From Opitutia bacterium (GTDB lineage Bacteria; Verrucomicrobiota; Verrucomicrobiia; Opitutales; Opitutaceae): a stretch of DNA of 64,000 nucleotides. The DNA lies in the NCBI GenBank assembly GCA_016187945.1, contig JACPIT010000011.1:124001-188000 (forward strand). Direction: 5' to 3'. The notes beneath the pieces were generated by a model. That model searched no databases and had not been told where the DNA came from. It saw only the letters and a program-made list of their open reading frames with translations. The translations under genes and the position numbers were made by a program. This document shows positions 33,163 through 40,811 of the stretch, in pieces (the stretch's first letter is position 1; each line of letters begins with the position of its first letter).

Positions 33163-34512
33163 TCAGACGATCGGGAGCGCGTCGGCGGGCTTGGCTTTGC
33201 GGGCTTCCGGATACGCTTTGAATTCGTCGCTGAATTTCTGGACGAAGCTCTGCGTCGGCCACGAGCAGGCTTCGCCCATCGCGCAGATGGTGCGGCCGGC
33301 GATTTGGTCGGCGACGTTCTTGAGCAGTTCGCCGTCCTGCGTGCGGGCGTCGCCGTGGACCATGCGCGCGGTGATTTTCTTCATCCAGAGCGAGCCTTCG
33401 CGGCAGGGCGTGCACTGGCCGCAGCTCTCGTGGGCGTAGAAAGCGTTCAGGTTGCCGAGCGCTTCGACCATGTTGACGGAGTCGTCCATCACGATCACGC
33501 CGCCCGAGCCGCCCATCGTGCCGGCCGCCGCGAGTGTGTCGAAGTCGAGCGGGAGATCCTCGACGCTCAGCTCGAGCATCGAGCCGTCCTTCTGCTTCAG
33601 CTTAAACTTTTCGCCGAAGCGGAGCACCTTCGCCGACGAGCCGCCGGGGATGACGGCCTTGAATTTGCGACCGGGGAGCGGGCCGCCGCAGACCTCGTTG
33701 AGGAGCTGGCCCATCGTGATTTTGCCGGTCTCGAATTCGTAGTAACCGGGCCGTTGCACGTGGCCGGAGACGCAGAAGATGCGCGTGCCGGTATTGTTGG
33801 GCGTGCCGATCTTCGCGTAGGTGTCGCCGCCCATGTCCACGATGTGCTTCACGTGGCAGAGCGTCTCGACGTTGTTCACGATCGTCGGGCACTGGTAGAG
33901 GCCGAGGACCGCGGGGAAATACGGGGGCTTGATGCGCGGATACGGGCGCTTGCCTTCGAGCGACTCGATGAGGCCGGTCTCTTCGCCGCAGATGTAGGCG
34001 CCAGCGCCGCGGTGCACGAAGATGTCGCACGAGTAGCCGGTCCCGAGAATGTTTTTGCCGCAGAGGTTAGCGTCGCGCGCTTCTTGAATCGCCTTTTCGA
34101 GAATCCGCGCGCCGATCGGCATTTCGCCGCGGATGTAGATGTAGGCCTGCTTCACGTTGTTCGCGAAACAGGTGATCATGATGCCCTCGATCAACTGGTG
34201 CGGGTCCTGGTGAATGATGTAGCGGTCCTTGAACGTGCCGGGCTCGGACTCGTCGGCGTTCACGACGAGGTAGATGGGCTTGCCGCTCTTGCGGTCGACG
34301 AGCGTCCACTTCACGCCGCAGGGAAAACCGGCGCCGCCGCGACCGCGCAGGCCGGACTTCTTGACCTCGTCGATCAGCTCCGCGGCCGGTCGGGCGACAG
34401 CGCGTTTCAACGTCTCGTAGCCGCCGTGCTTCACGTAGCAGGCGAGGTCGTTGGTGTAGCCGGGCTCGTCGATGTGAGCGAAGATGATGCGGCGTTGTTG
34501 CGGAGCGGGCAT
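33163..34512 (-). CDS. nuoF: NADH-quinone oxidoreductase subunit F
   Basis: 449-residue NADH- and FMN-binding subunit of Complex I, with one [4Fe-4S] cluster (N3). Motifs: GLRGRGGAGFPCGVKW (NADH-binding glycine-rich loop), VVNADESEPGTFKDRYI (FMN site), YICGEETGLIESLEG, and the cluster ligands ESCGQCTPCREG. It starts with MPAPQQRRIIFAHIDE. Two unrelated small genes separate it from nuoE, while a hairpin repeat separates it from nuoG. Assignment is secure. Confidence 0.97.
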   Translation of the reverse strand: MPAPQQRRIIFAHIDEPGYTNDLACYVKHGGYETLKRAVARPAAELIDEVKKSGLRGRGGAGFPCGVKWTLVDRKSGKPIYLVVNADESEPGTFKDRYIIHQDPHQLIEGIMITCFANNVKQAYIYIRGEMPIGARILEKAIQEARDANLCGKNILGTGYSCDIFVHRGAGAYICGEETGLIESLEGKRPYPRIKPPYFPAVLGLYQCPTIVNNVETLCHVKHIVDMGGDTYAKIGTPNNTGTRIFCVSGHVQRPGYYEFETGKITMGQLLNEVCGGPLPGRKFKAVIPGGSSAKVLRFGEKFKLKQKDGSMLELSVEDLPLDFDTLAAAGTMGGSGGVIVMDDSVNMVEALGNLNAFYAHESCGQCTPCREGSLWMKKITARMVHGDARTQDGELLKNVADQIAGRTICAMGEACSWPTQSFVQKFSDEFKAYPEARKAKPADALPIV

Positions 34513-34543
34513 TGGAAAGTGCGGAAGAAAAGAGGCGAAAAAA

Positions 34544-34954
34544 TCAGTCGCGCAGCGGGCGAAAAACGCCGCCGGCGAGCGGCTTCAAGCCTTCGACGGA
34601 GCGGTTGTATTCGTAAACCCAGGCGCGGACCTTGCGGGATTTGCCGACGCGCACGAGGCGCTGGCGGCGGAGATATTCGGAGTCTTTCGGCGCCTCGAGA
34701 TCGCAGTCTTCGTAGCGGTCGAGGCGCGCGAGCACGGCCTCGTCGTTCAGCTCGAAGAGTTCGCCTTTCACGCTGCCGCGGATTTTCGGGCTGCGCACGA
34801 CGCCGGGGTGCTGGCCGACGATGTAGAGCGCGGCGTTGGGCAACTCGGCGGCGCCGACGAACTCGCCGTTCGCGCGGAGATAGCGCGCCATCTCGTGCTC
34901 ACCGCCGGAGCGGAGGGTGCCGTAAACGAAAAGTTTGGGGCGGGTGTTGCTCAT
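34544..34954 (-). CDS. Gamma-glutamylcyclotransferase-like (AIG2/GGCT fold) protein
   Basis: 136 residues from ATG 34954, overlapping the upstream membrane-protein gene by 4 bases. The GGCT/AIG2 fold is shown by the N-terminal LFVYGTLRSGGEHE (the YGSL-type substrate-binding loop), then VKGELFELNDEAVLARLDRY with the conserved acidic residue, and a C-terminal strand VRAWVYEYNR. Such proteins release 5-oxoproline from gamma-glutamyl compounds or act in glutathione turnover. Some members have other roles. Its place inside the nuo operon, coupled to nuoE and a membrane protein, is unusual. Confidence 0.85.
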   Translation of the reverse strand: MSNTRPKLFVYGTLRSGGEHEMARYLRANGEFVGAAELPNAALYIVGQHPGVVRSPKIRGSVKGELFELNDEAVLARLDRYEDCDLEAPKDSEYLRRQRLVRVGKSRKVRAWVYEYNRSVEGLKPLAGGVFRPLRD

Positions 34955-35259
34955 TTGTCGTCGACGATAATTTCGATGCCGCCGGTCCAGCGGGAGGCGA
35001 GGTTGTAGATCATGGCGAGCAGCACGCCGACGAGGAATCCGCCAATCAAGTGGATGATCGGCATGAAGAGCGCCGCGCCGCCGGCGAAGAGCCACGGAAT
35101 GCCCATGAAGCGCGGCAGCAGGTTCGTGTCCCACGTCGCGGCCGCCCCGAGTGACAGCAGCAAGATCGGCGCGGTGATCATCCCGATGACTCCGTTGATG
35201 AGTCCGAGAACGATCCCGAAGCGGATCGGCGGCACGTGCATGAGGCGGATTTTTCTCAT
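34951..35259 (-). CDS. Small membrane protein of unknown function in the nuo operon
   Basis: 102 residues with hydrophobic segments at about 13-37 (IRFGIVLGLINGVIGMITAP) and 62-88 (ALFMPIIHLIGGFLVGVLLA), and a soluble tail ending GGIEIIVDDK. No family is recognised. Its ATG overlaps the nuoE stop by 4 bases and its stop overlaps the next ATG by 4 bases, so nuoE, this gene and the GGCT-like gene are translationally coupled. A Complex I assembly or accessory role is possible but unproven. Confidence 0.75.
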   Translation of the reverse strand: MRKIRLMHVPPIRFGIVLGLINGVIGMITAPILLLSLGAAATWDTNLLPRFMGIPWLFAGGAALFMPIIHLIGGFLVGVLLAMIYNLASRWTGGIEIIVDDK

Positions 35260-35744
35260 TGGCGCTGTTTGGCCTCGGCGCGGATTTGGTCAGCGAGTTG
35301 TTTAACCTTCGCGGCGTCGAGATTGGTGTGCAGTTCGTCGTCGATCATCGCGACGGGGGCGGTGCCGCAGCTGGCGAGACACTCGACGAACTCGACCGTG
35401 ACTTCGCCGTCGGGCGATATCTCGCCGCGGTGCGTGTTGAATTCGTGCTCGAAGCGCTCGCAGACCTTGTAGCCACCCATAATGGCGCAGGAGAGCGTGC
35501 GGCAGACCTTGATGTGGCGGCGGCCGATCGGTTTCTGCCGGAACATCGGGTAGAACGTGACGACTTCGTAAACGTTGATCGGCTGCAGCTCGAGCTTGGC
35601 GGCGACCCACTCGATCGCCTCCTGCGAAATGTAGCCGGCGTCCTCCTGGATGAGATGCAGGAGCGGCAGCACGGCGCTGCGCTTCACCGGGTAATGGGTG
35701 ATGACCTCGTCGATCTTGGAAAAAGTTTCGGGCTTGAGATTCAT
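35256..35744 (-). CDS. nuoE: NADH-quinone oxidoreductase subunit E
   Basis: 162-residue thioredoxin-fold subunit of Complex I with one [2Fe-2S] cluster (N1a). ATG 35744 (MNLKPETFSKIDEVITHYPV) is used; upstream codons belong to a hairpin repeat. The cluster ligands are KVCRTLSCAIMGG and VECLASCGTAPVAMID (Cys spacing C-x4-C and C-x3-C). The region NVYEVVTFYPMFRQKPIGRR matches the family. It is followed by two non-nuo genes overlapping by 4 bases each, before nuoF. Confidence 0.96.
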   Translation of the reverse strand: MNLKPETFSKIDEVITHYPVKRSAVLPLLHLIQEDAGYISQEAIEWVAAKLELQPINVYEVVTFYPMFRQKPIGRRHIKVCRTLSCAIMGGYKVCERFEHEFNTHRGEISPDGEVTVEFVECLASCGTAPVAMIDDELHTNLDAAKVKQLADQIRAEAKQRQ

Positions 35745-35760
35745 TAACTCAGAAGGGGTG

Positions 35761-35848
35761 GCCCACGAAACACACGAAATCACACGAAAGAGCGGTGACG
35801 TTCGGTGCGGCGGTTTTCATTTCGTGTCTTTTCGTGTGTTTCGTGGGC
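35761..35848. repeat. CCCACGAAACACACGAAATC inverted repeat, copy 2
   Basis: Starts GCCCACGAAACACACGAAAT and ends TTCGTGTGTTTCGTGGGC, between nuoD and nuoE. It shares the loop sequence GCGGTGACGTTCGGTG with copy 1 at 33069-33146, in the same orientation. Confidence 0.92.
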
Positions 35849-35854
35849 AAAAAT

Positions 35855-37090
35855 TCACCGATCGCACTCGCCCATGACGAAGTCGAGCGAGCCGAGGATG
35901 GAGACGACGTCGGAGACGAGGCAGCCGACGCAGAGCTTCGGGAGGATGGAGAGGTTGTTGAAGGACGGGCCGCGGATCTTCAGGCGATACGGCACGCCGC
36001 CGCCCTTCGAGACGATGTAGAAGCCGAGGAGGCCCTTCGGATTCTCGTGCTCGAAGTAGACTTCGCCGGCCGGCATCTGCGGGCCTTCGGTCACGATCAT
36101 GAAGTTGTTGATCAGCTCCTCCATCGAGGAGAGCACCTTGTCCTTGCGCGGGGCAAAAATGCGGCGCGCTTCCGGCGCGTAGTAGTCGCCGGCCGGGAAT
36201 TTCTTGATGACCTGCTTGATGATGCGGATCGACTGCTTCATCTCCTCGCCGCGGACAAGGTAGCGGTCATAGCAGTCGCCCTTCGAGCCGATCGGCACGT
36301 CGAACTCGTATTGATCGTAGCCCCAATACGGACGGTCCTTGCGCAGGTCCATCGCGATGCCGGAGCCGCGGAGGTTCGGGCCACTGATGCCGTAGGCGAT
36401 CGCGTCTTCCTTCGAGATCACGCCGATGCCGGCGGTGCGGTCGATGAAGATCTTGTTGCGCGAGAGCAGCGCGAGCACCTCGTCGAGGATCGGGAGAAAC
36501 TGGTCGCAGAACGCGTCGACTTCCTCGAGCCAGCCCGGAGGGATGTCGCGCGCCACGCCGCCGATGCGGCTGTAGCTCGTGGTGAAGCGCGCGCCGGTGA
36601 GCTTCTCGAAGAGCGTGTAGAGTTTCTCGCGCTCCGTGAACGTATACATGAACACCGTCCACGCACCGACATCGATGCCGAACGCGCCGAGGCCGAGCAG
36701 GTGCGACGACACGCGCGCCATCTCGGAGGTGAGCACGCGGATGGCGTTGACGCGGTCGGGGACCTTGAGGCCGGCGAGTTGCTCAACGGCGTGCGCGAAG
36801 GTGTGGTTGTTCGCCAGCGGCGCGATGTAGTCCAACCGGTCCGTGTAGGGCACGAACTGGTTGTAAGTCATGTTCTCGGCCAGCTTCTCGTCGCCGCGGT
36901 GCAGGTAACCGATCACGGGCTCGGCCTTGGTGACGGTCTCGCCGTCGAGCTCGAACTGGATGCGGAGCACGCCGTGGGTGGACGGATGCGACGGTCCCAT
37001 CGAGAGGGACATCTTTTCCGGATCGAATTCCTTGGGGAAATTCGTCGCGGCTTTCGCGGAGGCGTCGGGAAAAATTTGCGCGGTGGCCAT
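35855..37090 (-). CDS. nuoD: NADH-quinone oxidoreductase subunit D
   Basis: 411-residue 49-kDa-type subunit of Complex I forming the quinone pocket with NuoB. Conserved regions: MSLSMGPSHPSTHGVLRIQF (the HPxxHG motif near the quinone head), VIGYLHRGDEKLAENMTYNQ, and the C-terminal GEVYFEHENPKGLLGFYIVS and PSFNNLSIL. It is a stand-alone NuoD, not fused to NuoC. The N-terminal leader (ATAQIFPDASAKAATNFPKE) is longer than in some relatives. The end reads LDFVMGECDR, the normal family C-terminus. Confidence 0.97.
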   Translation of the reverse strand: MATAQIFPDASAKAATNFPKEFDPEKMSLSMGPSHPSTHGVLRIQFELDGETVTKAEPVIGYLHRGDEKLAENMTYNQFVPYTDRLDYIAPLANNHTFAHAVEQLAGLKVPDRVNAIRVLTSEMARVSSHLLGLGAFGIDVGAWTVFMYTFTEREKLYTLFEKLTGARFTTSYSRIGGVARDIPPGWLEEVDAFCDQFLPILDEVLALLSRNKIFIDRTAGIGVISKEDAIAYGISGPNLRGSGIAMDLRKDRPYWGYDQYEFDVPIGSKGDCYDRYLVRGEEMKQSIRIIKQVIKKFPAGDYYAPEARRIFAPRKDKVLSSMEELINNFMIVTEGPQMPAGEVYFEHENPKGLLGFYIVSKGGGVPYRLKIRGPSFNNLSILPKLCVGCLVSDVVSILGSLDFVMGECDR

Positions 37091-37140
37091 CAGAATTGCG
37101 GAATGCGGAATGCGGAGTGCGGAATGCCCAAGCCGGATTT

Positions 37141-37225
37141 GACCACGGAAGACACAGAAAACACGGAAGGCTTTCGGTGTGAGGCGTTGAAATTCATTTC
37201 TGTGTGTTCCGTGTGTTCTGTGGTC
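37141..37225. repeat. ACCACGGAAGACACAG-type inverted repeat
   Basis: Left arm GACCACGGAAGACACAGAAA, right arm ending GTGTTCTGTGGTC, between nuoC and nuoD. Just beside it, 37095-37128 contains short tandem GCGGAATGCGGAGTGCGGAA-like units. Confidence 0.85.
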
Positions 37226-37232
37226 ACTCGGA

Positions 37233-37856
37233 TCATTCGGGTTTAACGCGGCGCTCGTTCCAGGCTTCGTCTTTCGCGCGCGGTTCGGCGTCGCTCATCG
37301 GCTCGCCGGGCGTGGCGACGAAGGGGCCGCCGGCCATCGGCGCGGAGATCGCACCGACTTTGACCTCGGCGGCGATTTCGGCGTCGGGCAAATCCGTCGG
37401 CAGGCCGGCGAGCGGGAATTCCTTGCGCAGCGGGTGAAACGGATAGCCCTCCCACATCAGGATGCGGCGGAGATCGGGGTGACCGTCGAACTTCACGCCG
37501 AGGAGGTCGAACGTCTCGCGCTCCATCCAGTTGGCGCCGGCCCAGAGATGCGAGCAGGTCGGCATGGAGGGATTCGCGTCGTCGGCGCAATCCGCGGCGA
37601 GGCGCACCCAGACGTGCTGCGCCGGCGAGTAGAGGTGCCAGACGACAGTGAACCGCGGCGTCTTTTCCGCGCTCCAATCGATGGCGGTGACGTCGGTCAG
37701 ATAGGTGTAGCCCTGCGTGTCGCGGAGGAACTGCAGCACCGTGATCGCGTCGGCGGCGGGCACGTTCAGCGCGGGATGGTCGGAGGTCGGGCGGGGCGTG
37801 GCGGCAGGGAATTTACCCTGAACCGCGGCGATAACGTCGGCGTTGGGAGCGGTCAT
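37233..37856 (-). CDS. nuoC: NADH-quinone oxidoreductase subunit C
   Basis: 207-residue 30-kDa-type subunit of the Complex I peripheral arm. ATG 37856 (MTAPNADVIAAVQGKFPAA). Conserved regions: YLTDVTAIDW, then the family signature ERETFDLLGVKFDGHPDLRR, and MWEGYPFHPLRKEFPL. The last 35 residues (ISAPMAGGPFVATPGEPMSD onward) extend beyond the conserved core and look disordered. It follows nuoB by 17 bases. Confidence 0.95.
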   Translation of the reverse strand: MTAPNADVIAAVQGKFPAATPRPTSDHPALNVPAADAITVLQFLRDTQGYTYLTDVTAIDWSAEKTPRFTVVWHLYSPAQHVWVRLAADCADDANPSMPTCSHLWAGANWMERETFDLLGVKFDGHPDLRRILMWEGYPFHPLRKEFPLAGLPTDLPDAEIAAEVKVGAISAPMAGGPFVATPGEPMSDAEPRAKDEAWNERRVKPE

Positions 37857-37873
37857 GGCGGCGGGCGCGGTGC

Positions 37874-38383
37874 TCAAGCGCTGAGCAAGCGGGAGGCCGA
37901 ACGCTCGCGTTTGACCTTGTTCTGGAGTTTCACGAGCGCGTCGAGCAGCGCCTCCGGGCGCGGCGGACAACCGCTGATATAGACGTCGACGGGGATGATG
38001 CGGTCCACGCCTTGCAGCGTCGCGTAGCTGCGATACATGCCGCCGGTCGAGGCGCAGGCGCCCATGGCGATGACCCATTTCGGCGCGGCCATCTGGTCGT
38101 AGATGCGGCGGACCTGCGGGGCCATCTTGTAGGTGACGGTGCCGGCCACGATCATGCAGTCGGCCTGGCGCGGGGAAAAGCGCATGACCTCCGCGCCGAA
38201 GCGCGCGATGTCGAACTTCGCGCCGCCCGACGCCATGAGTTCGATGGCGCAGCACGCGAGGCCCATGGGCATCGGCCACATGGAATTGTTGCGGATCCAA
38301 TTGATAGCCGAGTCCAGCGTCGTCGGGACAACGTTGCCCTCGATTTTGCTGTCGAAACTCAGGTCTGTGTTGGGAGAAACCAT
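37874..38383 (-). CDS. nuoB: NADH-quinone oxidoreductase subunit B
   Basis: 169-residue subunit holding cluster N2, the last Fe-S centre before quinone. The unusual tandem Cys ligand pair is in [17 protein letters not shown], with the other ligands in [12 protein letters not shown] and [18 protein letters not shown]. It is the first gene of the operon as seen here. Bacterial operons normally begin with nuoA, but the 260 bases upstream (to tRNA-Ser) are too short and show no NuoA-like frame. A TTGTGA box at 38478-38483 (minus strand) lacks a good -10 partner, so the promoter was not assigned. Confidence 0.97.
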   Translation of the reverse strand: MVSPNTDLSFDSKIEGNVVPTTLDSAINWIRNNSMWPMPMGLACCAIELMASGGAKFDIARFGAEVMRFSPRQADCMIVAGTVTYKMAPQVRRIYDQMAAPKWVIAMGACASTGGMYRSYATLQGVDRIIPVDVYISGCPPRPEALLDALVKLQNKVKRERSASRLLSA

Positions 38384-38595
38384 GTCAGGTAGGCGCGTGG
38401 AAAAAATGCACCGCACCCTACCAACCGACCTTCGACGGGCAAGGCCCTTTTGGTAAATTTCCCTCTGAATAAGCGTGTCACAAGTCGCGGGCGACTCCCG
38501 CCTTCTTTCGAGAGGGTAACCGACCGAGCACGAGCGCTTCACCGGCATCCCATCCGCTCGCAAAACCGGGAAATTCCACCGCGATGGAATTTCCG

Positions 38596-38625
38596 TTGAC
38601 CGCCGTCGCCGCACTCCGCTTAGTC
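38596..38625 (+). promoter_or_regulatory. Candidate promoter for tRNA-Ser
   Basis: TTGACC at 38596-38601, an 18-base spacer, then TTAGTC at 38620-38625. A start around 38632 would leave a leader of about 12 bases before the tRNA. The -10 match is weak. Confidence 0.3.
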
Positions 38626-38643
38626 CACCTTCCCTTGGTCACT

Positions 38644-38731
38644 GGAGAGGTGGCAGAGTGGTCGAATGCGCGCGCTTGGAAAGCGCGTATACCGCAAGGT
38701 ATCGGGGGTTCGAATCCCCCCCTCTCCGCCA
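38644..38731 (+). tRNA. tRNA-Ser(GGA)
   Basis: 88-base class II tRNA with an encoded CCA end. The acceptor stem is GGAGAGG paired with CCTCTCC, the D-arm is GGCAGAGTGGTCGAATGC, and the anticodon arm has the loop TTGGAAA, giving anticodon GGA. A variable arm (TATACCGCAAGGTATC) and the T-arm GGGGGTTCGAATCCCCC follow. It is read on the plus strand. The radical-SAM gene on the opposite strand ends only 5 bases beyond its 3' end. Confidence 0.98.
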
Positions 38732-38736
38732 GTGGG

Positions 38737-39807
38737 CTATGCCGCCGTCGCTTTCGGCCATTCGCTGATGCGAGCCCATTTCTTCTCGAGCCAAGAGCGG
38801 TATTTCTCGGGCTTCGGCATCGATTCCACAACCCACGACGCCCCCAGCTTTTTATCGGGCCAAAGGTGAACTCGATCGCCGATTCCGAGTTCACGCGAAA
38901 TCCGCACAACGGACTTAAGTGCGGCGAGAGAATAGTCGCGCCAACTCTCGCGGGTTGCGAACACTTCAGTTCGCAACTTGATGCCGAGTGCTTTGCCCTG
39001 GGCCGCGATCCGTTCGACATTGTCGGCTCGGATATTGATCGGCTCGTGGAAAATCGTGATCGGCTTGACCGCCCTGAGGGCGGAGAGCGTCGCCAATAGG
39101 TCGGCATCGTCGCACTCCGGGTAAGTTGGCGCCATCGCAACGTAGACGTTGAGACCGGCATCGGATGCTGCCTTCAGCGTCGCGAGGCGTTGAGACGGAG
39201 CCGGCGCCGCGGGTTCGTAGACGCGAGCAAGATCATGGCGCAATGTCGGCAGGCTCATTCCGAACACCAATCGGTGCCCAAACGTCTTGAACAGCTCGAA
39301 GTGCTGTCGCGCGAGCGGACTTCGGGTCATGATGCGCACGTTGAGCGTCGATCGATCTCGGATCAGCTCGAGAGCCCGCTGCACCATATTGAGCGACTGC
39401 TGCGTGAGTTCCTTTGCGCGAGCGAGGTCCGGATGCTTGAATACCTGATAAGGGTCGGTGGTTGTGCAAAGCATCACGGCACGATTCCCATCGGGGTTGA
39501 GAAGACGGCGAGGCGTGCGCTCTGCCGCTTCCAACGACGACAGGAACTTCGCCTCATCCCAAGGGCGCAACAGGACATAGCTGCCCCATTCGGCGTCAGG
39601 GTCGTTCACGCCGAACTCAGCCAGCCGATCAGCCTGCTTGTTCGTCGACGAACTAGGCACGTAACAGAAGCGACAGGCGTGACCGCACCCGATCGCGGTG
39701 TTCAGCGACCAGTTCGACAGACTTTTGTAGACGAAATTGTTCGCGGTGATCACCGCGGGGTGCGTCCAAAGCCCGATCGGTTCTCGGATACTCGAATGCA
39801 TGTTCAA
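38737..39807 (-). CDS. Radical SAM protein of the three-Cys-motif (SplB-like) type
   Basis: 356 residues. The radical-SAM cluster motif is CGHACRFCYVP with Cys41, Cys45 and Cys48 (C-x3-C-x2-C). Downstream are features of SplB-like enzymes: VMLCTTTDPYQVF, LNVRIMTRSPLARQHFELF, LVFGMSLPTLRHDLARVYEP and VAMAPTYPECDDADL. Its ATG overlaps the stop of the TcmP gene by 4 bases, so the two are co-translated. 'Three-Cys-motif' proteins with TcmP partners are known as a pair in phages and scattered bacteria, without an assigned biochemical function. Base composition is lower in GC than its neighbours (counts of about 50% in sampled 60-base lines), suggesting transfer. It ends 5 bases from the tRNA-Ser gene. 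Confidence 0.85.
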   Translation of the reverse strand: MNMHSSIREPIGLWTHPAVITANNFVYKSLSNWSLNTAIGCGHACRFCYVPSSSTNKQADRLAEFGVNDPDAEWGSYVLLRPWDEAKFLSSLEAAERTPRRLLNPDGNRAVMLCTTTDPYQVFKHPDLARAKELTQQSLNMVQRALELIRDRSTLNVRIMTRSPLARQHFELFKTFGHRLVFGMSLPTLRHDLARVYEPAAPAPSQRLATLKAASDAGLNVYVAMAPTYPECDDADLLATLSALRAVKPITIFHEPINIRADNVERIAAQGKALGIKLRTEVFATRESWRDYSLAALKSVVRISRELGIGDRVHLWPDKKLGASWVVESMPKPEKYRSWLEKKWARISEWPKATAA

Positions 39808-40718
39808 CGGTAGCCCTTCATTATCGCGTTCGCAATCCGCGCACCGGTGTCGTTGTTCGACGCGAAGAAGAGGTAGTAGACCACCGCACCTATGGAGTTT
39901 TTCATCGGAACTGGATCGGGCACATACTTGAAACCCGCGACGTCTTTCAACCGCTTTTGAAAGGCCCCGGCAAACGAATCGTTGCCGACCTTCTCCAACT
40001 CCGGTCCTTCGCCACCTCCAAGCGCCGCGAAAAAATCTGCCTGCCGGCTTGGCGCGAACATCGCCGGGTGCCAGCTTTCGTCGCCCCAGAATTTCGTCAT
40101 GTTCGTCCAGCTCTTTGGGTCCACATCCTCAATGCTTTTCCGTTTCGCGTTTCGGTTCATGTCGTGAATAGGGAAGTTGAGAAATATCTCGATCGAGCGC
40201 ATGCGGCCAGCGGTCTCCATCACTTTCCAATCGAGCTGTAGGCAGTAAGGATCAAGGAAGCAAAGCGCTCGCCGATAGTCGTCATAGCGATACTTCGGCA
40301 GCACCGCCTTCAATAGCACATCGTTGCAGTCGCCTTGGTGCACGGAGACATTGCTCCACCGCTGGGCAAGGCGAATAAGTCTGCCAACCCGCTCGGGGTT
40401 TAGGTCGATGAATTCGTAGTGGTCGAACCGGTGCGGGAGTTCGAGCGCGATCAAGGGACTCCCCTTGACGATCGCGCCGCTCGTTTTGTGGACGTGCTCG
40501 CCGGCGCCGGCGAACGCATCGATGTAACCGGTGAAAAACTGCTTCGCACCACGTTGATTTCGCTGGTTCTGCAAAATCAGAGAGTAGCGTTCGGAGTAGT
40601 CTCGTAGGATGCGCAGTTTGTCGACGGACCAGTCACCGATCTCGTCAAGGCCAGCGAAGTCTTCAGCCATGTTGTGAAGTAGGTTCACGACTGGCCCTTG
40701 TCGCGATTGCAGCGTCAT
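39804..40718 (-). CDS. tcmP: Three-Cys-motif partner protein TcmP
   Basis: 304 residues if ATG 40718 is used; ATG 40670 (MAEDFAGLDEIGDW) is equally plausible, as neither has a good SD. The family is TcmP, defined by its adjacency to three-Cys-motif radical-SAM-like proteins. A Rossmann methyltransferase-like core is visible: FFTGYIDAFAGAGEHV (62-76, motif I), YEFIDLNPERVGRL (101-114, acidic loop), VHQGDCND (126-133) and ALCFLDPYCLQLDW (151-164, resembling the D-P-P-Y catalytic loop of DNA/RNA methyltransferases). It is encoded upstream of the radical-SAM gene with a 4-base overlap. Substrate and biological role are unknown. Confidence 0.82.
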   Translation of the reverse strand: MTLQSRQGPVVNLLHNMAEDFAGLDEIGDWSVDKLRILRDYSERYSLILQNQRNQRGAKQFFTGYIDAFAGAGEHVHKTSGAIVKGSPLIALELPHRFDHYEFIDLNPERVGRLIRLAQRWSNVSVHQGDCNDVLLKAVLPKYRYDDYRRALCFLDPYCLQLDWKVMETAGRMRSIEIFLNFPIHDMNRNAKRKSIEDVDPKSWTNMTKFWGDESWHPAMFAPSRQADFFAALGGGEGPELEKVGNDSFAGAFQKRLKDVAGFKYVPDPVPMKNSIGAVVYYLFFASNNDTGARIANAIMKGYR

Positions 40719-40811
40719 ACGGCACGGCCCACTTACGCAAGCCCCGGATCGCCTCCGCGTCCTCATTTGCCATTCACGGTCTCCTTCACATCGTCTTCGC
40801 ATCCCACGCGC

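Noticed and set aside
38384-38640. A hidden nuoA between nuoB and tRNA-Ser
   Set aside because: The gap is too short and no frame shows the three-helix NuoA pattern on either strand.
38644-40811. The tRNA-Ser 3' end as an attachment site for an integrated element carrying the radical-SAM/TcmP pair
   Set aside because: I could not find a second copy of the tRNA 3' end (GGTTCGAATCCCCCC) on the other side of the pair, and there is no integrase gene. Proximity alone is not enough.
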